Assembly (NCBI GenBank): GCA_022711755.1
Contig: JAKLEA010000001.1
Location: 62,001 to 126,000 of the forward strand
Direction of reading: 5' to 3'
Length of the DNA stretch: 64,000 nucleotides
Origin: Planctomycetota bacterium
Lineage (GTDB): Bacteria; Planctomycetota; Brocadiia; SM23-32; JAKLEA01
Of this stretch, positions 27,593-36,137 are shown one piece after another; the stretch's first letter is position 1, and each line of letters starts with the position of its first letter. The notes under the pieces were generated by a model. The model worked only from the letters and a program-made list of their open reading frames with translations. It was not told the DNA's origin and ran no database searches. A program made the translations under genes and the position numbers.

Positions 27593-29641
27593 ATGAGCGA
27601 CTACACCTTCATGGCGGTCGGCGTTCTTTTATGCCTTGCGGCATGTACTTCGGGGCCAAAGGCGGATTTCTTCGTCTCAACGGCGGGGAACGACTCATGG
27701 TCCGGCAAACTCGACCAGGCGAAGTCAAACGGCAAGGACGGTCCGTTTGCGACGCTTGGCAGGGCGCGCGACGCCGTGCGCGAATTGAAAGGGAAGGGCG
27801 GACAACGCGAGACGTCATATACCGTCATGGTCATGGACGGGACTCATTTCCTTCCTGAGACTTTCGTTCTTACACCCCAGGATTCCGGCGATGAGAAGCT
27901 TCCCGTGATCTACACGGCCTCCCCCGGAGCCAAACCCGTTATCAGCGGCGGCGTCAGATTGAGCGGTTTCCACGTGAATGCCAAGGGCTGGTGGGAACTT
28001 GAAATCCCGAAGGTGGCTCAGGGTAAGTGGCGTTTCTCACAGCTTTTCGTGAACGGGCAGAGGCGTTCGCGGCCCGTCCTGCCCAAGGAGGGCTACTACT
28101 ACATTGACGGCGAAGTCCCGCCGTCTCCCGGCGTGAAGGAAAAGGGATATGATCGCTTCAGCTTCAAAAAAGGCGATCTGCATAACGAATTTGCCGGACT
28201 GACGGACATTGAGGTTTTGTGCTATCACCAGTGGTCAATGTCGCGCCTGCGTATCGGAATCATTGACGAAAAAGAGCAGGTTGTGACCTTCAGCGGGCCG
28301 ACCTGCAATCCCTCATACTGGGCCGGTTTGAAGAAGGGGCAGCGTTACCGCCTGGATAATGCGCCCGACGCGCTCGGAGACCCCGGGCAGTGGTACCTTG
28401 ATTGCCGCAAAGGGATTTTGACGTACATCCCAATTCAGGGAGAAACGCCGGAAGCGGCGGAAGTCATCGCCCCGCGCCTTGACCGGCTCGTTGACTTCCA
28501 GGGTAATCCGGATAAGCGAGAATGGGTTTCCAATGTCATCTTTGATGGGCTGACGTTCGCGCACAGCGCATGGAACTGCCCGGAGGAAGGCTACTCCTTC
28601 GCTCAGGCTGAGGCCATCATGTCTGCTGCGATTGCCGCGCGCGGCGCTCGCAACTGCGTCATCCGCAACTGCGCGGTGTCCCATGTCGGCATCTATGCCG
28701 TGGAGCTTGCGAACGGCTGCAAGTTTAATCGGATTGAAAACTGCGAACTGACCGACCTGGGGGCCGGCGGCGTGAAGCTCGGCCAGATGGATCGCTCCGA
28801 GGACGAGGAAATGGTCGCAAGCGACAACACGGTCAACAACTGCCTGATAGCAAGGGGAGGGCGCATGCATCCCGCGGCCGTCGGCGTCTGGATCGGGCGC
28901 AGCAGCAACAACACCGTCTCGCATAACGACATTGACGACTTCTTCTACACCGGCGTCTCGGTCGGATGGTCGTGGGGATACGCGCCAAGTTCGGCCAACC
29001 ACAACGTCATCGAATACAACCACATCAGCAACATCGGGCACGGCATTCTCAGCGACATGGGCGGTATCTACTGCCTGGGCGATTCGCCGGGCACGGTCCT
29101 GCGTTACAACCGCATCCATGACTGCGAGTCGTTCGATTACGGCGGGTGGGGGCTTTATACGGACGAAGGCTCAACCGGCATCCTGCTGGAAAACAACATC
29201 GTTTATCGCGTAAAGACCGGCGGTTTCCATCAGCACTACGGCAAGGAGAACATCGTCCGCAACAACATCTTCGCATTCTCGCGCATGGGCCAGATAATCC
29301 GGTCGAGGGAGGAGGAGCATATCTCCTTCCGCTTCACGAACAACATCGTCTACTGGAAGGAAAGTCCGCTGCTGGGCAGCAACTGGAACAACGACAAGTT
29401 TGTGATGGACAGCAATCTCTACTGGAACGCGGCGGGAGAGGAGATCAAGTTCGGGAAGTTCAGCCTTGAGGAATGGCGAGCGCGCGGGCATGACGTCAAC
29501 TCCGTCATTGCCGATCCGATGTTTGTTGACCCGGAGAATGGGGACTTTACGCTGAAGCCCGACTCCCCGGCGGAGAAGATCGGCTTCAAGCCGATTGACT
29601 CGAGCGGGATTGGGCGATTGCCGGTCTCTGCCCCGCAATAG
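27593..29641 (+). CDS. Right-handed parallel beta-helix lipoprotein, GH141-like
   Basis: A 682-residue exported protein. The leader MSDYTFMAVGVLLCLAACTS ends in a lipobox-like LAAC. The opening FFVSTAGNDSWSG, GPFATLGRARDAVRELKG, then VISGGVRLSGFHV and RFSQLFVNGQRRSRPVLPK is typical of the GH141/DUF1565-type beta-helix glycosidases (fucosidase or xylanase activities are known in GH141). Many helix coils follow (NCVIRNCAVSHVGIYAVELA, NTVSHNDIDDFFYTGVSVGW, NIVRNNIFAFSRMGQI). AGGAAGGAG lies upstream. Probably anchored outside the cell and active on plant or algal polysaccharide; the exact activity is not determinable here. Confidence 0.85.
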   Translation: MSDYTFMAVGVLLCLAACTSGPKADFFVSTAGNDSWSGKLDQAKSNGKDGPFATLGRARDAVRELKGKGGQRETSYTVMVMDGTHFLPETFVLTPQDSGDEKLPVIYTASPGAKPVISGGVRLSGFHVNAKGWWELEIPKVAQGKWRFSQLFVNGQRRSRPVLPKEGYYYIDGEVPPSPGVKEKGYDRFSFKKGDLHNEFAGLTDIEVLCYHQWSMSRLRIGIIDEKEQVVTFSGPTCNPSYWAGLKKGQRYRLDNAPDALGDPGQWYLDCRKGILTYIPIQGETPEAAEVIAPRLDRLVDFQGNPDKREWVSNVIFDGLTFAHSAWNCPEEGYSFAQAEAIMSAAIAARGARNCVIRNCAVSHVGIYAVELANGCKFNRIENCELTDLGAGGVKLGQMDRSEDEEMVASDNTVNNCLIARGGRMHPAAVGVWIGRSSNNTVSHNDIDDFFYTGVSVGWSWGYAPSSANHNVIEYNHISNIGHGILSDMGGIYCLGDSPGTVLRYNRIHDCESFDYGGWGLYTDEGSTGILLENNIVYRVKTGGFHQHYGKENIVRNNIFAFSRMGQIIRSREEEHISFRFTNNIVYWKESPLLGSNWNNDKFVMDSNLYWNAAGEEIKFGKFSLEEWRARGHDVNSVIADPMFVDPENGDFTLKPDSPAEKIGFKPIDSSGIGRLPVSAPQ

Positions 29642-29693
29642 GTTTTGCATGACATCAGCTTCCGCGTGTGCAAAACCTTGTGGTTTCGCACAC
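29641..29693 (+). terminator. Competing hairpins downstream of the beta-helix gene
   Basis: GTGTGCAAAACC at 29666-29677 can pair with GGTTTCGCACAC at 29682-29693 (one mismatch, loop TTGT). It can alternatively pair with the perfect GGTTTTGCA at 29641-29649. The folds are mutually exclusive. No T-run follows; it may be a rho-dependent stop, an attenuator, or part of a dispersed palindromic repeat. Confidence 0.45.
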
Positions 29694-29804
29694 CCTACTT
29701 GACGTATGCGTAAGCTGCCGGGGAGAGGATTGTGCATCCTACGCGCTGCGGCCGTCGAGGTTCCCATGCGTAGGCCGAAGCGGCTTGCGCATCCCACGAA
29801 GGAG

Positions 29805-31259
29805 ATGGACGTGTTCGACGGCTATCTGCCCGAACACCGCGAAGCCCTCGAAAGGCTCCTTTCATCGGGAGAATGGCAGGAGGCTTTGTCTTCCAATGAT
29901 GCGATAGGCAAACTGAAAAACGCGACTATTGCGCCTCCCAAACCGCCAAGCCAGTTGAACGGCGCGGCGACCCACCTCATAGAGAAGAACACCGAGAAGG
30001 TTCGCGAACTCATCCGCTCCGGCGAGACTGATGAGAACAAGCTGAAGGCCGCGCTGGGGAACTGGGACCAGGCCATGTCTGATGGGGATTTCCCGATCCT
30101 CTTTCTGGGTCTTGTGCTAACGCTGGACTGCTGTTTCGACCCGAAGTGCCTCTACTGCAATCAGAGATGGCTTCCGACAGTCATGAAGCCTGAAGATTGG
30201 CGTAGGATTGTCGCTGAAGCGTCGAAACCGCTCCCACCCTACGTTTATATGACCGGGGGAGAACCGCTCCTTATGGGCGAGGAATTATGGGGCGATGACG
30301 GTCTTGCTACATTCGCAACGCGCCTCGGTTGCGCCGTCAATTTCAACACCAACGCGACGCTCATCACCCCGCGCGCCACGCTGAGCTTCGTCAAGAATGG
30401 TCTGTTCAAGATTCACACCTCAATTGACACGCCCGATCCCAAAATCCAATCTCATCTGATGAGCGGCTCGGAACGTCCGGACGCTGTCTGGAAGGGCATC
30501 TTCAACCTTCAGATCGCGCGGGAACTGCTTGGCGCGTATCATCCTCAGGTTCACGTGAACTGCGTCCTCACAAAGTTGAATCTTGACCATTTCCCGGCGC
30601 TTGTGAAGCGCATTCTCGACATCAGGAAGGTTCGGACACCGGGGCGCGAGGGCAAACTCTTCGATGATCCCGTGTTTTCTGATTTCGCGATTCACATCAT
30701 CCCGGTCGGCGGGCGTGAGAACGATCATCTCAGACCATCTGCCGAAGAATGGAAGCGGTTCTACACGGAGGTCTGGGACAGGGCCGAGGTCGTCTGGCGC
30801 GAGTATCTTGACAGGATCGGCGCGCCGCAGGAAGGGCGCAAGACGCTGGCCGAACACATACCGTTCGCCAATCCGTTCCGGCGCGTGGAGCACAGGGGCG
30901 ACCTTGACGAATACTGCCGCCGCGCGGCGGATGGCGTCTACTGGCGCGACGCGCTGACGGAAAAATGCCGGCTGATACCGACACAGGCATATATCCTTCC
31001 GGACGGTTCGCAGCACTGGTGCGGTTCGCACGCCATCCAGCGCCCCGAGCCGATCGGCAACGTCCTGACCTCATCCCTCCGGGAGAACATCAGGCGCAAT
31101 CTCGACAATATCGCGCAACTGCCCGGCCGATACTGCGACAACTGCGCGGGTGCGACGTGCGTCATCAACCAGATGATCGAGCGGAAACTGACGGAAAAAG
31201 TGCGGGAGCTTAAAGGCGAGGCGCAACCTTTCCCCGGTGCGAAACGCGAAGCTATGTAG
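29805..31259 (+). CDS. Radical SAM protein with SPASM-like C-terminus
   Basis: A 484-residue [4Fe-4S]/SAM enzyme of unknown substrate. The start is the ATG at 29805 or, better spaced behind AAGGAG, the GTG at 29811; the frame upstream to 29706 runs through palindromic sequence. The cluster motif is CCFDPKCLYC, giving C-x4-C-x2-C in place of the usual C-x3-C-x2-C, followed by the SAM-binding YMTGGEPLLMG. Further Cys in EKCRLIPTQ, HWCGSHA and RYCDNCAGATC suggest one or two auxiliary clusters as in SPASM/twitch enzymes, which modify peptides or proteins. No small peptide gene is recognisable nearby. An N-terminal helical extension (about 110 residues) precedes the barrel. Confidence 0.85.
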   Translation: MDVFDGYLPEHREALERLLSSGEWQEALSSNDAIGKLKNATIAPPKPPSQLNGAATHLIEKNTEKVRELIRSGETDENKLKAALGNWDQAMSDGDFPILFLGLVLTLDCCFDPKCLYCNQRWLPTVMKPEDWRRIVAEASKPLPPYVYMTGGEPLLMGEELWGDDGLATFATRLGCAVNFNTNATLITPRATLSFVKNGLFKIHTSIDTPDPKIQSHLMSGSERPDAVWKGIFNLQIARELLGAYHPQVHVNCVLTKLNLDHFPALVKRILDIRKVRTPGREGKLFDDPVFSDFAIHIIPVGGRENDHLRPSAEEWKRFYTEVWDRAEVVWREYLDRIGAPQEGRKTLAEHIPFANPFRRVEHRGDLDEYCRRAADGVYWRDALTEKCRLIPTQAYILPDGSQHWCGSHAIQRPEPIGNVLTSSLRENIRRNLDNIAQLPGRYCDNCAGATCVINQMIERKLTEKVRELKGEAQPFPGAKREAM

Positions 31260-31260
31260 G

Positions 31261-31301
31261 GTGGGGTCGGCGTCGCGTCGTCTCGACGCGAGCGAACCCA
31301 C
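31261..31301. terminator. Long hairpin just after the radical SAM gene
   Basis: TCGCGTCG (31273-31280) and CGACGCGA (31284-31291) form a perfect stem with a 3-base loop. GTGGGGTCG (31261-31269) and CGAACCCAC (31293-31301) extend it with one mismatch. No T-run follows. It resembles REP-type palindromes and may stabilise or end the transcript. Confidence 0.5.
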
Positions 31302-31382
31302 GCGGAAAGATCTTTGTGGCGGGTAAGCCACGCTAACGACCAATCCTGCTTGCTGATTGAGACAATTGCATCGGCTTTCCGG

Positions 31383-31411
31383 TTGAGCGCGGTTTGCCTT
31401 CGCCGTAAGAT
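31383..31411 (+). promoter_or_regulatory. Candidate sigma-70-type promoter
   Basis: TTGAGC at 31383-31388 and TAAGAT at 31406-31411, 17-base spacer, about 60 bases upstream of the SUMF1 lipoprotein start. Pattern evidence only. Confidence 0.35.
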
Positions 31412-31473
31412 GCAATTCGTCGCAAGACGGTGTTTCACGTTCGGCGGCGATCGTATTCAATGGGAGGAAAGGC

Positions 31474-32373
31474 ATGGGCGCTTGGAAAAGTCTTTTCGCA
31501 GTATCCGTCCTTGTCGCTCTGACAATGGCCTCTTGTCGCAAACCCGCCGCGCCGGTTCCGCCGGGTGGCGCAGGCGTCCCGCCCGTGACGCAGACCGACC
31601 AATCCGCAAAACATGGGCAGGATGCCCATGCCGCGCCGGGCGTAGGGGCGGGTTTTATGCCCGCCCCGGCAGCGGGTCAACAGATGACGCTCGACCTGGG
31701 CGGCGGGGTGGAGATGAAGCTCGCTTTCATTCCAGCGGGCGAATTCCAGATGGGATCGGATAGCGGCAGTAACGATGAGAAGCCCGTCCACAAGGTACGG
31801 ATTTCCAAGCCATTCTATATGGGCCTGACGGAAGTCACGCAGCGCCAGTATGAGGCGGTGATGGGCAGCAATCCAAGCTACTTCAAGGGCGCGGATAATC
31901 CCGTCGAACAGGTGTCGTGGAATGATGCTGTGGAGTTCTGCAAGAAGCTGAGCGCCAAGACGGGCAAGGCGGTGAGACTACCGACAGAAGCAGAATGGGA
32001 GTATGCGAGCCGCGCAGGGAGCAAGACGGCTTACTGCTTTGGTGATAGTGACTCGGGTTTGGGAGAGTACGCTTGGTACGGCAACAACTCGGACTCGAAG
32101 ACGCATCCTGTTGGTCAGAAGAAGCCGAACGCCTGGGGATTGTTTGATATGCACGGTAACGTCTGGGAATGGTGCTCGGACTGGTACGACGAGGGTTACT
32201 ACGGGAAGAGTGCTTCGGATGATCCTACGGGCGCATCCTCTGGCTCCTCTCGCGTGCTGCGTGGCGGCTCGTGGCTAAACTCAGCCAACTTCACGCGCTC
32301 CGCGACCCGTCCCTGGCTCTATCCCTCGGTCACGCTCAACTCCTACGGTTTTCGTGTAGTGTTTGCCCAGTGA
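31474..32373 (+). CDS. SUMF1/FGE-domain lipoprotein
   Basis: A 299-residue exported lipoprotein. The signal peptide MGAWKSLFAVSVLVALTMAS is followed by Cys (lipobox), a low-complexity Pro/Gly/Ala linker of about 50 residues, and a SUMF1 domain. The domain shows LAFIPAGEFQMGSDSGSNDE, PFYMGLTEVTQRQYEAVMGS, EQVSWNDAVEFCKKL, VRLPTEAEWEYASRAG, MHGNVWEWCSDWYDEGYYG and RVLRGGSWLNSANFTRSATR. The linker DNA (31561-31675) consists of palindromes translated in frame (HGQDAHAAPGVGAGFMPAP), which look like intergenic repeats absorbed into the gene. No sulfatase is present, so a binding or surface role is as likely as formylglycine formation. Confidence 0.88.
   Translation: MGAWKSLFAVSVLVALTMASCRKPAAPVPPGGAGVPPVTQTDQSAKHGQDAHAAPGVGAGFMPAPAAGQQMTLDLGGGVEMKLAFIPAGEFQMGSDSGSNDEKPVHKVRISKPFYMGLTEVTQRQYEAVMGSNPSYFKGADNPVEQVSWNDAVEFCKKLSAKTGKAVRLPTEAEWEYASRAGSKTAYCFGDSDSGLGEYAWYGNNSDSKTHPVGQKKPNAWGLFDMHGNVWEWCSDWYDEGYYGKSASDDPTGASSGSSRVLRGGSWLNSANFTRSATRPWLYPSVTLNSYGFRVVFAQ
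31612..31667 (+). repeat. Palindromic repeats inside the SUMF1 lipoprotein linker
   Basis: There are two perfect palindromes: CATGGGCA/TGCCCATG (31612-31619 and 31623-31630) and GGGGCGGG/CCCGCCCC (31645-31652 and 31660-31667). They are translated in frame as part of the linker between lipobox and catalytic-fold domain. Confidence 0.75.
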
Positions 32374-32935
32374 CTTCGTGCGTTGCGGAGCAACGCCTTA
32401 GCAGAATCGCTGCGCGATTCTGCGCCTTACCCTCTGAACTCTTTTCCTGTCATCCTTTGAGCGGCGCGTAGTGGCGTTCGCCACAAGCGCCGCTGCGTTT
32501 TCTTCGTTTCCTTCTCCTCCCAGGAGAAGGGGGACCAGCCGAAGGCCGCGCGCCGGAACGGCGCGGTGGATGAGGTGGGACGGGACAAGCCGACGCCAGC
32601 GAGTTTCGAGGGCTGACCGTTGCCCCCCTCACCCCTCGCGCCGGAACGGCGCGCCGTTGCTTCGCGATGCCACCCTCTCCCCGCGGGAGAGGGATATGGG
32701 TAGTGTTTTGGTGCGTTCTCGATGCGCGACGTTGCGTCGCTTGCTCGGACGCACCCATTGCCTGATTCCGAATACAGAATAGCCCGGGCGCGGCTGGTAC
32801 CGTTATGTATCGCGGCCGGGCAAGCACATTACATCGCAATTCCATAAAGTATTGCCCGGCTTGTGCGCGGGACGCTATGATTCGCATCTTTGACGAGTGG
32901 CATTACAAAGAACCACACGACAGGAAGGAACATCC
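32374..32935. repeat. Gene-free region filled with palindromic repeats (copy 2 of the 18.5 kb element)
   Basis: No gene is credible in these 560 bases. Two hairpins come first: GCGTTGC/GCAACGC (32380-32396) and GCAGAATCG/CGATTCTGC (32401-32423). At 32510-32695 lies an element with CTTCTCCTCC/AGGAGAAGG, repeated CGCCGGAACGGCGCG and CCCTCTCCCCGCGGGAGAGGG, clearly related to the element at 18474-18605. The last 150 bases before the dehydrogenase contain TTGCCC and TATGAT 18 bases apart near 32855-32880, a possible promoter. Confidence 0.7.
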
Positions 32936-34342
32936 ATGAAGAAACGTTATGTCCAGGTCGGCCTCGGCGGTCGCGCCCACATGTACGTCAAGGCAACCTT
33001 GAACGGCTATCAGGATGCGTGCGAACTGGTTGGCCTATGCGACAATAACGAAGGTCGTGTCCGCATGTACCAGGCCTTCGCGAAAGAGAACGGGAAGGAC
33101 GTGCCAGGTTACAGCGATGCAGACTTCGACCGGATGATAGCGGAGACAAAACCGGATGGCGTCATCGTCACGACAAAGGATTGCTATCACGACAAGTACA
33201 TCTGCCGCGCGATGGAACTCGGTTGCGACGCCATCACCGAAAAACCGATGACGACCAACGATGTGAAGTGCCAACGCATCATTGACACGCAGAAGCGGAC
33301 CGGGAAGAAGTGCCGCGTCACTTTCAATTATCGCTACTCTCCGCCGCGCACGCAGGTCAAGGACATGCTCATGTCCGGGGTCATCGGCGACGTGTTGTCG
33401 CTGGATTTCCACTGGATGCTGGACACGCACCACGGCGCGGACTACTACCGCCGATGGCACCGGAACAAGGAGAACTCCGGTGGGCTGCTCGTCCACAAGG
33501 CCACGCACCACTTCGATCTGGTCAACTGGTGGCTCTCCGCCGTGCCTGAGACGGTGTTCGCCAGAGGGCACAGGAAATTCTACACGCCGCATCAGGCGGA
33601 CCGGTATGGCCTGAAGAATCGCTCCGAGCGCTGTCTGGACTGTCCGGAGGCGGGCAAGTGCGCGTTCGAGCTGGACATGCGCAAGAGCAAGGACATGAAG
33701 AAGGTCTACCTCGACAACGAGCAGTATGACGGCTACTTCCGCGACCGGTGTGTCTTCAGCGGGAAGATTGACATTGAGGATTGCATGAATGTCCTGGTTG
33801 ATTACGACACGGGCGCGAGAATGAGCTACTCGCTGAATTCCTTCATGCCGTGGGAGGGATATTTCGTAGTCTTTAACGGCACGAAGGGGCGAATCGAGCA
33901 CAAGTGCGAAGAGACGGTCTACATCAACGGCGACGGCTCGATTCCAGGCGAACTCGTGGCGGAGGGGACGACCATCCGCGTATTTCCGCATTTCAAGACT
34001 GCGTATTCCGTCGAGGTATGGCAGGGGAAGGGCGGACACGGCGGCGGGGACGGGCTTCTGCTGGATGATCTTTTCAGCCCGGAACCGGAGCCGGACAAGT
34101 ATCTCCGCGCGGCGGATCAGCGGGGAGGGGCATACTCGATATTGACGGGTATTGCCGCAAACCATTCAATAAAAACCGAAAAGCTGATCCGCATATGCGA
34201 TCTTGTGAAGGGCATTGGCCGCCCCGATTATCCTCCGATGCCGTCTCCGGACGAGCCGATACCGATGGAGAAGATGAAGGTTATGAAGACCAGCCCTGAA
34301 AAGGCGCGGAAGATAAAGGACGAGGCTGTGGGGAGTAAATAG
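32936..34342 (+). CDS. Gfo/Idh/MocA family dehydrogenase with Cys cluster
   Basis: A 468-residue NAD(P)-dependent sugar or inositol-type dehydrogenase. AGGAAGGA precedes the ATG at 32936. Motifs are VQVGLGGRAHMYVK (nucleotide binding), DGVIVTTKDCYHDKYICRAM, then AITEKPMTT with the catalytic E-K-P lysine. The C-terminal domain contains GGLLVHKATHHFDLVNWW. Unusually long for the family (commonly 330-400), it carries an insert with four Cys, RCLDCPEAGKCAF and RDRCVF, that could bind a metal. No signal peptide is visible. The neighbouring gene is convergent, 62 bases downstream. Confidence 0.92.
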   Translation: MKKRYVQVGLGGRAHMYVKATLNGYQDACELVGLCDNNEGRVRMYQAFAKENGKDVPGYSDADFDRMIAETKPDGVIVTTKDCYHDKYICRAMELGCDAITEKPMTTNDVKCQRIIDTQKRTGKKCRVTFNYRYSPPRTQVKDMLMSGVIGDVLSLDFHWMLDTHHGADYYRRWHRNKENSGGLLVHKATHHFDLVNWWLSAVPETVFARGHRKFYTPHQADRYGLKNRSERCLDCPEAGKCAFELDMRKSKDMKKVYLDNEQYDGYFRDRCVFSGKIDIEDCMNVLVDYDTGARMSYSLNSFMPWEGYFVVFNGTKGRIEHKCEETVYINGDGSIPGELVAEGTTIRVFPHFKTAYSVEVWQGKGGHGGGDGLLLDDLFSPEPEPDKYLRAADQRGGAYSILTGIAANHSIKTEKLIRICDLVKGIGRPDYPPMPSPDEPIPMEKMKVMKTSPEKARKIKDEAVGSK

Positions 34343-34404
34343 TCGTCGCTTTTCAATGAATCTGAAGACGCCTGATGCAGGTGTTCCGGTGGCTTGCGGG
34401 AAGG

Positions 34405-35997
34405 CTACTGCTTCAAGGTGCGGTATGCCCCGGTGTTCTCAATAGTTTGCGTTACGCATTCGCCGGGGTTCAGCAGTGATTTCCGCCATTCCGTCTCCGC
34501 TGTCGGCTTCCATTCGACGCGCGCAGATTCAGTCCCGGCATTGAACAGTCTTATCTCGCCCTTGCGTCGTCCAACGGGCGGGATTACGAGTGAGACTACT
34601 CCGGCGGGTAATGAAGCATTCGGCGGCGTCTGGTTTCTGAATTCCACCAACGGAACGACCTCGCCGAATCGCTCCATCGTTCCGAGAATGAGAGGCCCGT
34701 AGCAACCCGTCACTGCGCCGATGCCCCAGTTGCGTCCGTGTCCGGCGGCGACCGAGCATACTGCGCCGCCCATGTCGGAATGCTCGCGTCCTCCACGCAG
34801 AACGCGCCGCGCCATGCAGAGCTTTCGCGCAGCCTGTTTGAGGGCCATTGCCGCGAATCGCTCGTCGCCTGTAATCTGAAAGGCCAGCGTCAGGGCCGGC
34901 GTGCAAGGTTGGCGATATGGCCGGACCGATCCATCCCTGTTCCAGTAACCCCAATGGATCATGTCCTTGCGCCTGCCGACTCCCGGCGAATCCCGCATTT
35001 GGACCTCTGGGAAGACCATTGCGAGTTCATCATCGGAAACGGGGGGGAATTGACCTATATGGCCAAGAATTGCCTCATCAAGGGAATCATCGTTAAATGC
35101 CCGGCGATAAAAGGATATCGCCGCGATTCCAGGATCGCCGAAGGGATCGGCCAGATGTTCTATCAGTGGCGCGATGACGTGGCGCGAGGCGTCCATAAAG
35201 ATTTCGTCTCCCGACAGGGCAAAGAGGTCGCCGAAGGCGTTAACCGCACCCGATGCGAGCATGTTTTCAATGCCCGCGAGAGGATCATCGGGGGCGTGGT
35301 GCCCCTCTCCTGACATGTCCGCGCCGCCTTTGCTTTGAAGGTCGCTGCGGAGCACAGGCCTTCCGGCTTGATCCCATAAAAGCGGGACGGGATAGCCCGA
35401 TTCGATCAGCAGGCGAGCGCGTTTTCTTCCATAGCGCAACGCCCACTCCCGGTATTGCTCATTACCGGTAACGCGATATGCGGCAAGCGCGATGTGAACG
35501 AAACGAAGATGCTCCGCCGCCTCGAGTTTCCATTTGTTTTCATCGCGCACGACGCGCGTTCCCAGGTGGTAACTTCGGAAGCAATCTTTATCATAGTCAT
35601 ACCATTGCGGGAATCCGACCGCCCAGTTGCCGATGTGATGCGCCGCATCGTCAAGGATCTCGACGGCCTTCTTTTTGTCCGGGAAGAGCGCGATGTATCT
35701 GGGCAGGAATAGCAGGAAAGGCTCGGTTCCGTGGTGGGCCTCGGCCTCAGGCTCATACCCGTGCAGGCATTCCCTTTCAACCCATCCGGCAAGTTGCGAA
35801 AAGAGGTTGTGGAAATGCGCCGCCGTTTTCTCCTCTCGGGCGATAAGGTAGTGCGGTATCCACGAGAGCGCGTAGTTGGCCTCATCCTCGCCGCCGCCCT
35901 GACTTCCGACCGGATCGAGGCGAATGCTCTGGTCGAGCCATGCCGACATTTCCTTTTTGAGACGGACGAAATGTTCGAAACACGCGCGAATGGTCAT
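34405..35997 (-). CDS. Uncharacterised protein, probable (alpha/alpha) barrel glycosidase-like
   Basis: A 530-residue protein with the start at 35997 behind ACGGAGA. It is mainly helical in pattern, with repeated helix pairs and aromatic-rich turns (ALSWIPHYLIAREEKTAAHF, HHIGNWAVGFPQWYDYDKD, AALAYRVTG-type segments, AAISFYRRAFNDDSLDEAIL). This is typical of six-hairpin glycosidase-like toroids. A C-terminal beta portion (SLVIPPVGRRKGEIRLFNAG) follows. I do not recognise a named family. The gene is divergent from rtcA with about 140 bases between them. Confidence 0.6.
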   Translation of the reverse strand: MTIRACFEHFVRLKKEMSAWLDQSIRLDPVGSQGGGEDEANYALSWIPHYLIAREEKTAAHFHNLFSQLAGWVERECLHGYEPEAEAHHGTEPFLLFLPRYIALFPDKKKAVEILDDAAHHIGNWAVGFPQWYDYDKDCFRSYHLGTRVVRDENKWKLEAAEHLRFVHIALAAYRVTGNEQYREWALRYGRKRARLLIESGYPVPLLWDQAGRPVLRSDLQSKGGADMSGEGHHAPDDPLAGIENMLASGAVNAFGDLFALSGDEIFMDASRHVIAPLIEHLADPFGDPGIAAISFYRRAFNDDSLDEAILGHIGQFPPVSDDELAMVFPEVQMRDSPGVGRRKDMIHWGYWNRDGSVRPYRQPCTPALTLAFQITGDERFAAMALKQAARKLCMARRVLRGGREHSDMGGAVCSVAAGHGRNWGIGAVTGCYGPLILGTMERFGEVVPLVEFRNQTPPNASLPAGVVSLVIPPVGRRKGEIRLFNAGTESARVEWKPTAETEWRKSLLNPGECVTQTIENTGAYRTLKQ

Positions 35998-36137
35998 AGG
36001 TATTCTCCGTTCAGTCGGGTACTTTTGATTCAGACTGGAATTATATCCATTTTGGACTCGGGGGACATTCAGTTGCCGAGTAGTACCCGAGTCTGCTGGT
36101 TGATAACAATGTCTATGGCAAGTATCATTCCGCACCG

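Noticed and set aside
32450..32887. Open frames over the repeat-rich gap before the dehydrogenase
   Set aside because: They consist of translated palindromes and have no ribosome-binding site.
33035..34165. A 376-codon open frame opposite the 32936 dehydrogenase
   Set aside because: The dehydrogenase on the plus strand has the nucleotide-binding and E-K-P motifs; the antisense frame is a GC-driven shadow.
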